Of a stretch of 64,000 bases of DNA, positions 25,201 through 32,257 are shown one piece after another. A program made the translations under genes and the position numbers. Positions within the stretch are counted from its first letter, which is position 1; the number at the start of each line of letters is the position of its first letter. The notes under the pieces were generated by a model that saw only the letters and a program-made list of their open reading frames with translations, was not told the DNA's origin and ran no database searches. The stretch is from Plazaster borealis. Lineage: Eukaryota; Echinodermata; Asteroidea; Forcipulatida; Labidiasteridae. The stretch covers positions 19,181,701 to 19,245,700 of the forward strand of contig CM037469.1 in NCBI GenBank assembly GCA_021014325.1, given 5' to 3'.

Positions 25201-28200
25201 ACTCTGCTGATCAGAAACACCAGAGCTTGAGTTCGGTGTTCTTATCCGCTCGGCCACGACACGCCACACTGTCCAAGTCATGTTCCACCGGGCAAGAAGA
25301 CCCTTACTTAATGTAAGATTCCGTATACTTTCTAGCTGACTGTCAAGTACACAAAGGTTTTGTCCGGCGACATGTATGCGCGCGCATCATGCTATGGTTT
25401 TCGAGTGACGTCAGAGGTCACATCGTCTATATAGAACTCCACTTCTCCAATGGCAATGTAATCTCGTCTCAGAATAAAATTAAACACAATTTTAAAAGGT
25501 AGTGTTTCGTAATGACTTTTTTACATGAATGCTTTTACCATATTATTATGTAATAAAATATTCTGCATGAACTTTCTTGTTAGTTGTTTATTAGTTTCTT
25601 TAAAGAATTTCTTGAAAGAAAATGTTTCCCGTCTTCTTATTCAATTTCTAGTGAGAGAGATACAGACCGTGAGCGAGATTGAGCCTTTGACTACTGTCGT
25701 CAATACCTCAATGAAGGTCAACCCAGTTAATGACAATCCTTACTCCTATATCGCTCTGAATGGAGAAATTGCTGGTAATGGACGAGATGCAACTGTAAGT
25801 AGATTTCTTTTTCTTTTGTTTTGTGGGGGCAACACATTAAAGGTACATGTTAGATCACATGTTGTGGTGCTAATTGGTTGGATTTATTCACTATTATGGC
25901 AATCAGAGCATACTAATTGAAATGTAAACTTGGTACATCACTGGCTCGTTTCAGACCCACCACCACAGCACATAAGAGATCAATCTGAATGGTGTCACCG
26001 AAAGCATTATATAGACCCCTTGCATATGACAAGCTCAAACAGCGCCCTCGCTGAGGTCAAAGAAAGACCTATCATTGGTTGAGAGTTGGGCTTGGCGCGT
26101 ACGCATTAGCACGTTTTCGTTGTTTGACCTCAGCGATGGCGGTCATATGCAGGGAGTCTGTTCGCCATCATGCAAATTTCTAAACCCCACTTAAACATCA
26201 ACCTGTTAATTTCATTTAAAATTACAGGCAGTGATATTTTTCAGGATGAACGGTACTTGTACCAAGCTTATCCCAGCTAGGATTTCAATCAAAACCTGTC
26301 AGTTTGTTTTTCAACTAATTACCTACACTTTAATTACTCTTATGGCAGCTAATAGTAGAGCAGAACACAGGAACTAACATCGCTTACAAAGACCTGGTGG
26401 CAGTGATAGGGGCCTATGATGTTGACATCAATGATAACTTGACGCTTCTAATTCAACCAACAACGTACGGTGTACTCACAATGAGAGATGAGGTTAGATC
26501 AATCCCGCTGAGGCAGAACTGTAGTCAACTTCCTCGTAATATCACCAGTGAAGAGAATGTTCTTCCATGTGGGTTAATAACACCTCATGAAGCGGTGAGG
26601 ATTTCAATTTTTCAGCTGTTTACTTGAATCTTTAAAATAAGAATACAACTATCGCATTTAAAAGATTAACCACTCCTAAAAGACAATTATTTATTTTTGC
26701 ACAGAATGGCTGACAAATGTGTAAGAGAATGTTATGATGGTTTGCCAAGTGTCAACTACAAACTGCTATATTTTATTCAAGTTTCATTTTGAGAATACAT
26801 CTAACGAGCCCAAACTCTTTCCAATCTAGCTGCATGTTTTGTTTAAATCTGGTTTGGATTTCAGGAGGTGATGAGTTGGGTATCATCCTCGTTTACCTAC
26901 GCCCCTAATCCCAACTTCCATGGAAAGGATAGTTTCCTAGTCTTGAGTAAGGATGAATCAGGCGCAGTGTCTCAGCTACTGAAGATAGAGATTGCAGTCT
27001 TGTTGAATCCTTGCATCAATGAGGGAGTTTGTGGGGGTACGTAGACTCGCAAGATGAAAGCTTATTATTTAAAGGATTGTACAAATTAGTTTCTAGGAAG
27101 AAGCACTTTCATTCCAATACTTGTAGATTTCAAGACGAATATTATTTATACAAAACTGTTTAAGGGTTAATGGTTTAATATAACAATTTAATATAAATTT
27201 GAAGCATTGAAGCATTGATGAAGAAAGGTTCTTTAGCTTAACTGGAGAGTTTGAGACGCGAAGTGTCAGCAGACATCCAGGCAGTTTTTTTTATTCCACG
27301 GAGCGTCTTCTCTCATCCAGCGAGATTACCCTTTGAATAATATTATATAGGCCTAATGATTATTTATATCAAAAAGGGTTATAATTATTCCTATGATGCT
27401 GAGTACGTCCATGCCTCCTTGTATCGAAATCTCCTAAAAACTATAAGTTGTTGCCAATCTTATCAATTAAACATGAAGAGATTATTTGGACAGGTTTGAA
27501 TACATTCCCTTCTTTCTCCATCAGGACCTGCTGATGATACAGACTGCACTTCTCCAGCTCGCAGTTCTAGTTTCGACTCTTACTTCTGCATCTGTGAATC
27601 GGGCTGGGTGGGTGACACCTGTGAAATTGACTATGACGAATGCACATCTACACCTTGTGAATTCCCATTTGTCTGCTATGATCTGTTCAATGGATTTGAG
27701 TGCGCATGCCCGTTGTCCGACCCAATGTGTACAGGGCTCGATTGGAGGTAAGAGTTCATCTATATATTATTACTTAGTTCAGTTTATGTTCAAACTAAAT
27801 TGAAAAATATCACGGTAGAGGAATAAAACAATGAAGATTAAGTTGTTGATATCTCCGAAAAGCAAGCTAGTTGAGTGGAGAGCCACAAGATTTGTGTCCC
27901 TATACTTATAAAAAAAAGAACATACTTAATAATTAACTGGCATGTATAAAGGACTGACAAGCTATTAAACACTACTAATCAAATAACATATCACAACTAT
28001 GAATAACAAGCAACACAAAACTGACTGCCTCGGTAATAAACAAAGCAGTACTCTAAACTTAAACATGCAGAAGCTTTGAAACTTATTTCTTGTTTCTGTT
28101 TTAGGTTGGAGTTGTTTTTACTGACACCAACTGATTAAAAACTTACTTAGTCAGTTGTTTATCACCCCCTTTGTAACGATCGACAAGAAATTTGAAGGAC

Positions 28201-29528
28201 AATGTTTTACTAAAAAGATAAGAATTAATTTAACCTTTTCAAATTCCTTACAAAAAATCAACCTCAACCGACCTTTTAACCTGAAAAATCGTCACTCTCC
28301 GTTTTTCAAATATTGTTTGTATTGTTTTATAGAGTCAAGATTGTAATCGCCGTTACCTGTACAGTGTTTGGATTGTTTATCATCACTCTGATTATTTTCG
28401 TCTTCTTCAAGAAGGGTCATGCTAAAAAGTAAGTGAAATCATAAGATACTCCTGCAAAAATTACAATGCATGCACTGATTCAGCACCTTATTCAATAAAT
28501 AACTTTACCTAAGCATTTTTGCATGATAAACGTTACGTATTATAAAGGAACGTAATGCAAAGCTGATTAACTGACAAAAACAATTGTTAAAACATCCCAG
28601 AAAGCACTGTGCAACGTATCTGAAGTGAATTATGTAAACACCACTTTGAAAGCGTTTGCATTGATTGTATTTGCAATAGATTCCGCACTAATCCTAGCCA
28701 AGATGATGAAGAGCAACTTGTACAGACACGGGGCGAGTCTTGCAATTTCGAAAATCCTGTATTTGAACTTGATGATGACATCGATGATTCTACCCCGGTG
28801 TCTCAAGAGAGACCATCGTCTGCTTCTCCGGGTCCTTCAACCGTCCCAACAAACACCGCTCAGTCAAATGGATCACCAGTTGGCTCCTTGACATCCATAC
28901 GGTCCGATGAGAAGAAGTCCAGGAGACCTCGCTCTCGTAATGGCCGATCAAACTCCGTAGGAGTTGCACCTTTGATTGCTGCGGAAGTCCCCGTAAAGGA
29001 TGATGTTGAAACTCCTCGCCCCAAGTCCGAAGCAGGGATCTCTGACGAGAGCCCAATTAAAGCCGAGAAATGGGCGGATATCACATTGCCAAAGGGTGGC
29101 ATGAGTCCCAGAGATGAAGTCGGTGTCCAAGAGATTGGTGAGGTGAATAACGCTACGGTAAGCTCTGGAAGACTAGAAGAAGTGGCTGAGGTTAATGACA
29201 CAGCGGGTTTGGCCAGGTTCTCGAGAGATGGTCCAAGCTCATCGAAAGGGGAGACAGCTGGCTCTCCGATTCAGGTATGCAAAGAAGAAATTGATTTTTT
29301 GCATGATCCTCAATAAAACAAAACAAAAACTCTTTGAAAGATTTTTTTTTAAGACAATGTGGAATCGGTTTGAAATAAAATGGAGATTACACTTTGCGCT
29401 GATATTTTCGGAATCCAGTCTTAAAAGTTGTTCTTTATTCAAATTTGTCTTTGCAGGTTCCTGGATCTTTGGTTAGCATCAAAGAAGATGAATGGACTCC
29501 TGAAGATCTTGAAGAAACACAATTGTAA
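50..29528 (+). CDS. Gene A: giant type I membrane protein with FN3-like, cadherin-like and EGF modules (5' part off the window)
   Basis: Fifty exons can be joined from 50 to the TAA at 29526-29528. Every donor/acceptor phase matches and there is no internal stop (about 9.58 kb of coding sequence, about 3,190 residues). The first visible exon starts inside a codon, so the N-terminus lies to the left. Order: about a dozen FN3-like repeats, a probable beta-sandwich region, one more FN3-like stretch, a polybasic segment, cadherin-like repeats, two EGF-like modules, one transmembrane helix and a cytoplasmic tail of about 230 residues. This architecture implies a cell-surface adhesion or receptor protein with a very long ectodomain; no enzymatic motif is visible. 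Exon coordinates are in the module entries below. I do not recognise a named orthologue. Exon borders were placed by eye from GT/AG sites, phase and repeat homology. The least certain border is the donor near 17297. Confidence 0.88.
922..1224 (-). repeat. tRNA-like repeat element in gene A intron 2
   Basis: On the - strand it contains a tRNA-like block (TTAGTTGGTAGAGCGCCGG followed by ATCCGGAGGTCGTAGGTTCA) with A-box- and B-box-like parts. The flanking part is shared with the copy at 8847-9025. The ends CTTAAGGTGA (921-930) and TCACCTTAAG (1215-1224) are inverted copies. It cannot be a functional tRNA gene because the T-arm and acceptor stem do not close. Confidence 0.6.
1484..1776 (+). repeat. 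Truncated TIR element (same family as 34521-34890)
   Basis: Colinear with 34521-34890 over nearly 300 bases, including TCGTACACGTTTGGTAA at the left, TTGATAGTATAAAACATTGT, TCTGAAGTAACGTAG and a hairpin AACTTCTTGCAAGAAGTT. The right terminal inverted repeat is missing here. Confidence 0.7.
4279..4479. repeat. TIR element (MITE-like) in gene A intron 6
   Basis: The left end GGGCCCAATTTCATAG and the right end CTATGAAATTTGGCCC are inverted copies of one another, extended imperfectly inward (TAAAGCA / TGCTTTA-like). About 200 bases and non-coding. Related to 23790-23949. Confidence 0.65.
5301..5965 (+). repeat. tRNA-derived SINE split by another element
   Basis: The head at 5301-5472 has a tRNA-like A box (GTCGTGGCCTAGCGAGTT) and B box (GGTTTCGAATCCC), followed by the family sequence TGACACTTGTGTCCTTGAGC. 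The tail at about 5905-5965 has GCGCTTTATAAGAGCCCA and an ATT-rich end. Between head and tail lies the TIR element 5475-5815. The same head and tail occur intact at 24832-25268. Confidence 0.65.
5475..5815. mobile_element. Non-autonomous TIR element, 341 bases
   Basis: The left end CTATAGACGATGTGACCT and the right end AGGTCACATGGTCTATATA are inverted repeats. The interior matches 30799-31130 in opposite orientation (for example CACATGTTTACAAAAGAGCC and CTTCCTGCAGGCACGAT). A possible TA duplication borders it. Confidence 0.65.
7599..12487 (+). CDS. Gene A exons 10-20: FN3-like repeats
   Basis: Exons: 7599-7758, 8158-8382, 8638-8726, 9094-9211, 9348-9538, 9726-9921, 10197-10303, 10431-10608, 10810-11514, 11843-12112, 12215-12487. 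First-half landmarks: SWLGVDGQSGIKNYWVAVG (exon 10), SSYEWAVGTTPGGEDIQPLT (exon 13), SWTDFLDDESGIEYVKFIVG (exon 17), SASWSGFGQG (exon 19). Second halves: GVTYYSTVRAITNDENV (exon 14), ILTVHAINSVGL (exon 16), ETYYTVVRATNALNI (exon 19), TYYVTVRGHSASF (exon 20). Linkers: VDVTPPNIN, VDTTPPSAGK, IDDTPPSYGVV, KRDPLIPGQVYDG. Exon 18 (705 bases) is unusually long; it covers a second half, a whole repeat with a Cys-containing insert (DCSNTDDCLGLDGEC) and a further first half, which suggests intron loss. Confidence 0.85.
8847..9025 (-). repeat. tRNA-like repeat element, second copy
   Basis: The - strand shows AACCTCCGGAT-type anticodon-arm sequence and a B-box-like GGTTGCAGGTTCAAGTCC. The part toward 9025 (AACCTGGGAAGCGGCAGCAG on +) parallels 1185-1210 of the first copy. 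It lies 70 bases upstream of gene A exon 13. Confidence 0.55.
12679..14452 (+). CDS. Gene A exons 21-24: FN3-like repeats
   Basis: Exons: 12679-12969, 13150-13253, 13785-14000, 14278-14452. Exon 21 has the first-half pattern (VKLQWQEFDSTFPILLYYVG) and runs into RGSYFVTVVG; exon 22 completes it with the linker FSVDITPPVEGRL. Exon 23 gives VVWEGYIDEESGIKSFNIRL. Exon 24 gives FVELEAMNHAGDS and a variant linker in which TPP is replaced (VDKSEPSSGMVVDG). Phase alternation continues (phase 1 inside the repeat, phase 0 after the linker). This is the last FN3-like stretch before the different domain encoded from 15269. Confidence 0.83.
14512..14700 (+). repeat. tRNA-derived SINE, truncated
   Basis: Starts GTCGTGGCCAAGTGGTCTAG (A-box-like), then GTGGGTTCGAATCTC (B box) and CTTGAGCAAGGCACTTAACC. 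Same family as 5301 and 24832-25268 but without the GCGCTATATAAGAGCCCA tail. Confidence 0.7.
15007..15217. repeat. TIR element with nested GGTGT/ACACC palindromes
   Basis: The left end has GGTGTTAAAATTGACACCAT and the right end ATGGTGTCAATTTTAACCAC; these are inverted copies over about 35 bases. Inside are further AACACCACACGGTGTAAC and CACCCTAAGGTGTAAA half-palindromes. It lies just upstream of gene A exon 25. Confidence 0.7.
15269..18735 (+). CDS. Gene A exons 25-31: probable beta-sandwich (lectin-like) region with a Cys- and Ser/Thr-rich insert
   Basis: Exons: 15269-15417, 16000-16116, 16609-16764, 16994-17297, 17784-17935, 18243-18421, 18606-18735. The translation does not match the FN3-like repeat. 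It alternates short hydrophobic strands (KWLALDFNGLW, GAYVINAQIVRSSEYEFDLL, VTSILFWDGPDR, HYSIHFNVMPFDAK, WSFKVYIDGNLL, TKLILHVFNRDNF) and could be a concanavalin A-like or similar beta-sandwich split by an insert. The insert begins with a Cys cluster (CQCCYALPF, DCPQCNCEEFLG) and continues as a Ser/Thr/acidic linker (NSSVNSTAAELLTTETTDMT, then KNDEDGDDISDEDSG) that looks flexible and O-glycosylatable. The fold assignment is inference. The donor of exon 28 is uncertain: the best phase-compatible site is GTTGGT after 17297, and GTGGGT about 20 bases upstream is an alternative. Confidence 0.72.
15480..15640 (+). repeat. Possible 3' end of a non-LTR retroelement
   Basis: A short open stretch (GLPTSEDRHLWRSLTTDAS, then KRTARRSRDE-stop) is followed directly by GAATGAATGAATGAATTA. 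A basic C-terminus followed by a short tandem tail is typical of CR1/L2-type LINE 3' ends. The family assignment is a guess. Confidence 0.4.
19264..20281 (+). CDS. Gene A exons 32-34: Cys-rich connector and last FN3-like repeat
   Basis: Exons: 19264-19471, 19659-19855, 20098-20281. Exon 32 opens with a Cys cluster (CVPCINPCDRYQCEQSC) and continues into FTLTNLTLPKLELL. It lies in a different frame from the longest open frame on this stretch; phase 0 at entry and phase 1 at exit decide the frame. Exon 33 has GFYIDDTPAKLGVF, a linker variant with TPA instead of TPP, then STIKVLWSFIDMQSQIK. Exon 34 supplies HYWAIGTSRGAVDLQDFVNV and TTYYVTVKCVNGAGLETV followed by IESDG. This shows that the FN3-like series resumes once after the beta-sandwich region. 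Confidence 0.8.
20508..20668. repeat. MITE-like element, copy 1 of 3 (AGACCCCTTGCA family)
   Basis: Begins TATACCCCCTTGCATTGG and ends AAAAGGGGTCCATA as an inverted repeat. Internal GATGAGGTCAAACAATGG and CCTTTGACCTCAGTGAGGGC are also inverted. It shares ACAATGGAAACGTGC with copy 2. Confidence 0.7.
20791..23768 (+). CDS. Gene A exons 35-42: juxtamembrane-side ectodomain with two polybasic sites
   Basis: Exons: 20791-20961, 21190-21412, 21719-21798, 21923-22051, 22283-22433, 22645-22787, 23075-23163, 23582-23768. No family recognised. Visible landmarks: a Cys-containing stretch CLYSWMKMCNPALLCQ (exons 36-37); seven consecutive Arg (21988-22008) followed by ALDNHFEF; a strand-rich segment FVYEPLFYVTSLGQTELQGP, IINLTLNTPGNWSEA and LAYWDSESSEWRDVAKTC (exons 40-41); and R-Q-R-R (23627-23638) followed by AAEET. 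Both Arg motifs fit the furin consensus R-X-K/R-R, so the ectodomain may be processed before or near the cadherin-like repeats. The last part of exon 42 (NDPPEITNLVDIFTMDEDE) already belongs to the first cadherin-like repeat. Confidence 0.78.
23702..27014 (+). CDS. Gene A exons 42 (end)-46: cadherin-like tandem repeats
   Basis: Exons used: the 3' part of 23582-23768, then 24334-24504, 25652-25794, 26349-26594, 26865-27036. The repeat entry PPEITNLVDIFTMDEDEGTL followed by YSFEATDPDDDVLVFEL is the classic cadherin-like tandem pattern (MDEDE, then DPDDD-x-L-x-F). Strand-ending motifs follow (SATITEDGVFSFTPC), then VNPVNDNPYSYIAL, a second start (AYDVDINDNLTLLIQPT), YGVLTMRDE and a closing FTYAPNPNFHGKDSFLVLSK. 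The acidic D-P-D-D-D and V-N-D-N positions are typical Ca2+-binding residues of cadherin-type linkers, so Ca2+-dependent stiffening is likely by analogy. At least two repeats are visible. Confidence 0.82.
23790..23949. repeat. TIR element related to 4279-4479
   Basis: The left end CCCAATTTCATAAACT and the right end TTTATGAAATTAGGACC are inverted, with TTAGCA/GCTAA inside. About 160 bases, starting just after gene A exon 42. Confidence 0.55.
24518..24671. repeat. MITE-like element, copy 2 of 3
   Basis: Ends ATAGACCCCTTGCATTGG and GTGCAAGGGGTCTAT are inverted repeats. The interior GCTGAGGTCAAACAATGGAA is shared with copy 1. It starts 13 bases after the exon 43 donor of gene A. Confidence 0.75.
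24779..25433. mobile_element. TIR element carrying a nested SINE
   Basis: The left end TATATAGACGATGTGACCT and the right end AGGTCACATCGTCTATATA (25415-25433) are perfect inverted 19-base repeats and match the ends of 5475-5815. A full-length SINE on the - strand (24832-25268) sits inside. Confidence 0.7.
24832..25268 (-). repeat. Full-length tRNA-derived SINE
   Basis: On the - strand it reads TCGTGGCCGAGCGGATAAG (A box), then GTGGGTTCGAATCCCAGCC (B box), a long body, GCGCTATATAAGAGCCCACT and an ATT-repeat tail. The head resembles a Leu/Ser-type tRNA. This is the most complete copy in the window and serves as the reference for 5301, 14512 and 45978. Confidence 0.8.
26011..26160. repeat. MITE-like element, copy 3 of 3 (reverse orientation)
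   Basis: Begins ATAGACCCCTTGCATATG and ends CATATGCAGGGAGTCT. The interior GCCCTCGCTGAGGTCAAAG / TTTGACCTCAGCGATGGCGG is inverted relative to copies 1 and 2. Confidence 0.7.
27007..27747 (+). CDS. Gene A exons 46 (end)-47: two EGF-like modules
   Basis: The end of exon 46 (NPCINEGVCGG) and exon 47 (27525-27747) form a first EGF-like module. Its C-terminal half is YFCICESGWVGDTCE, the standard C-x-C-x2-G-W-x-G-x2-C pattern. A long, hydrophilic loop (ADDTDCTSPARSSSFDS) lies between the second and later cysteines. The second module starts IDYDECTSTPCEFPFVC and ends FECACPLSDPMC. The D-x-D-E-C start is the signature of calcium-binding EGF domains. The modules sit directly before the transmembrane helix, a common place for EGF domains in type I receptors. 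Confidence 0.87.
28333..28428 (+). CDS. Gene A exon 48: single transmembrane helix
   Basis: This exon encodes an uninterrupted hydrophobic run (VIAVTCTVFGLFII, then TLIIFVFF) of about 22 residues. It is closed by a basic stop-transfer cluster (FFKKGHAKK), which places the C-terminus in the cytoplasm. Entry (after AG) and exit (AA) phases match exons 47 and 49. No other hydrophobic stretch of this kind occurs in the visible part of gene A. Confidence 0.9.
28680..29528 (+). CDS. Gene A exons 49-50: cytoplasmic tail with NPVF and C-terminal PDZ ligand
   Basis: Exons 28680-29274 and 29457-29528. The tail is hydrophilic, rich in Ser, Pro, Glu and Asp, and has a basic patch (EKKSRRPRSRNGRS). An N-P-V-F motif at 28753-28764 (context CNFENPVFELDDD) resembles NPxY/NPxF sorting or PTB-type motifs. 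The protein ends E-T-Q-L (29514-29525) before TAA, which fits the class I PDZ-binding consensus S/T-x-hydrophobic-COOH. By analogy with other giant adhesion proteins that end in PDZ ligands, the tail probably docks to a submembrane scaffold; that is inference. No kinase or other catalytic domain is visible. Confidence 0.87.
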
Positions 29529-29634
29529 TGATTCATCTTTGATAACTTGCGGTCGTAGTTCAAAGTTTGTTACATCAAGATGTTTGAAATTACACCAATC
29601 ATTGCTCAAAAGCAAACCCAACAAGATTTTTTCA

Positions 29635-29852
29635 AATAAATCTTATATAAAAAATATAAATGCAGTAACAACAACAACCATGGAATCACAATGGAGAGAA
29701 ACACGTTCGGATGTATACCATAACAACAAATGTCAATAAAAAGTATCACAAAGTTAAAACAATTTCATAAACATTTTGTGATAAAATGTTAAAAATTTTC
29801 ACTCTTAGAATCTGCAAACAGGTTTAACAGCACAAAAAAGCATGTGAATAAA
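29635..29852 (+). promoter_or_regulatory. Gene A polyadenylation signals
   Basis: AATAAA occurs at 29635-29640, 29735-29740 and 29847-29852, that is 107, 207 and 319 bases after the stop. More AT-rich near-matches follow to about 29930. These are suitable signals for a short 3' UTR. Which one is used cannot be told from sequence alone. Confidence 0.6.
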
Positions 29853-30798
29853 TAGATTTTAAAAAACAAATTTTCAATCAAATAAAAATGTTAATAAAAT
29901 AAGTGTTTGTCGTCTTTAAATAAATTTGGGGATTTATATCAAAAGACTAATTAAAAATAAAAAACCCTGTGGGGGTTGGCAATTTTAAAACAATTTTTAA
30001 AAACTTTAACCCCCCCAAAATATTAAACCAGTGTCAATTTCCTATTCAATGTTTTTTTCTGTTGTGATCAGTGGTGATTTAATACTGTGAAGATGACAAT
30101 GAAGATGCACTGCAAGTGCCTCTGAAAAGGCCACGTTTGTTCCTTTTTGAGCTCGTTGTTGCTTCGGTAGAGTAGGTCAGAGGTTAGAGTTCATTGCACT
30201 AAGCTGTCACTTGAATAAATAAACGATGAAACAGAATCTTGAAAATCGAAGCATAGGGGAAATGCATGGTAGATGTTTCAACATGACCGACGCTGATTTT
30301 AAAGATGTTTTAACGTTTCTGATTAAATTCCAAGAATAGATCTTATGTAATCATTTAAGTAGGACGCCCTCTGGTAGATGTCAACAGAATGTACTCATTT
30401 TGCCCTAAAGACATGATCCATGTCTTTATCCGCAAGATAACGACACGCACTGGTTTTACAAACCCAATGGTTTCATGGGATAGACATCTATACGCAAAGA
30501 CGCACGCATTCTGTTTACATCTCTATGGGGAGACATATTTGATCTTGCGGGGGTGCGCTAGGAGTTTGGGGCATATAGCTAACCGGGGCAAAGTGCGACA
30601 AAACAATTCCGTCCGGCCTGCGTGCCTTGATGCAGTTCGCCGCGCCTGCATAGTTTCTGCATCCAAGATAGAGACGTGATAACGTTACTGCTAAAGGACT
30701 ATTAAGAAAGGAGAATATTCTACGTCTTGTTTGATTTTAATCTCGTAAAAAATGTAATAATTGGTTGGAAAAATATTTTACTCAGAATGGAGACGTTT

Positions 30799-31130
30799 TT
30801 ATAAACCATGTAACCCTTGTTTACACAAAGAGTGACCTTGTACATTCCATGTCATTTCCTGGCAGGCGAGATACTGAACTGTTCATTTTGAAAAAAAACC
30901 CAAAACATTTTGTGTCATTATTTCCACATATAAACAAGAGTTATAAACAAATAACAGCTGACCAAGTTTGGCGATGTGCCTCCTTTCTTCATATTAAAAA
31001 TTAGACAGTGCAGTCTCAATAAGATTGTAGGTGTTCTTCCATTGAGCTGTGTACACATCGTGCCTGCAGGAAGTCAACGTTCTTTGGCTCTTTTGTAAAC
31101 ATGTGATGTCACGGACCGGTTACATGTATG
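30799..31130. repeat. Second copy of the 5475-5815 element, inverted
   Basis: Matches the reverse complement of 5475-5815 along its length (for example CATCGTGCCTGCAGGAAGTC and TTGTAAACATGTGATGTCAC). The terminal repeats are more decayed (ATAAACCATGTAACCC at the left). Both copies keep a short open frame ending ...RCA-x-F-x-HIK-x-stop. Confidence 0.65.
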
Positions 31131-32177
31131 GTATAATGGTTTTAAACTGAAATAAAAATACTCAGAAAGGTTTTTGCTTTTAATTGTTACACAGAAATTG
31201 TTAAGATAAAATACGACATCAAAGGAAAAAACCCACAATAACTAGGAAGAATCAGAACGAATCACCAACTTACCTGGTGATTTTTGTTTATTATAAGGAT
31301 ACCGTTATTAGTAAGGGTATACATTATTTACATAGACACATAGGTTCACCATTCTGCTGGGGTAGAGCCATTAAAGCTTGTCAACACTAATAATGATGTC
31401 CTTTGTTTTAATATAATTTAAATACATTTGGTCGAGTTAATAAACATGTTTAATTGTTTATGCAAAGAAAACTGTTTGTCGTGGTCTTTTTTCTCCCGAA
31501 CTTCTGATTGTTAATAGGCAGCAATCATTTTTCCAAAAAACTTGTATGTAGAAATGAAATCTTGATTGGCCGCAAGAGGGAGTATTATCGTAATGGAAAT
31601 TAATTAAGGTTTAACAACAAACAATAAACACAAATGAAATGCCAAAGTCGGTCCTAAACACTGATAAATATGCATTGTATCTGCATAATGTCCATTGCAT
31701 CCCAATTCATGGTAGGCTTACTGAACGCTATCATATTGTAGTGTGAGCAATGCTGCGATCTGCGATATACGTTTTGTTGAGCAAAGTTATTTTAAGAACA
31801 ATCCAAAGAATGCAGAGGATTTCAACAAACACCTGTTGCGTGTTACATAAAGAGGCACTGGCCAATAGTATTCACGCAACGGCCAGGTGGCGCATAGTCC
31901 GTGTTGTGCAAAGTTAAAAAGACAGCGCAGTTAAAACGACAGTGTAACAGCGCAAATGAATGGTCGCATAACACAATGGCGGACTTACATTAACAGCGGT
32001 TGTACAAAGTTGCGGACATTTACCTGATATTCGTGGAGTTTCAGACACTGTTGTACATGTACATGGAGTGGTTAGTAACACGTTGTCAAACTATCGAAGG
32101 AGTGTATTATCGTGTCTCAAGGGCCTGAAGTTCTACTGGAACGAGGAGATAAAAATGGATTATCCGTATTACACGAG

Positions 32178-32257
32178 CCCTCAACTCACACCACGGCATA
32201 GACATCTGGGGTCCTTCGCACTGATCATCTATGTCTGCGGTTAGGTAGCTTGATTCC
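32178..32257. repeat. Short dispersed repeat (inverted copy at 50603-50677)
   Basis: GGCATAGACATCTGGGGTCC here is matched by GGACCCCAGATGTCTATG at about 50646. The flanking pieces also match (CTATGTCTGCGGTTAGGTAGC against TATCTTACCGTAGACATAG). No coding potential seen. Confidence 0.6.

Noticed and set aside
24832..25268. Functional tRNA gene
   Set aside because: The A and B boxes are present, but the cloverleaf does not close and the sequence continues into a SINE body and tail; the same holds for 5301, 14512, 922 and 8847.
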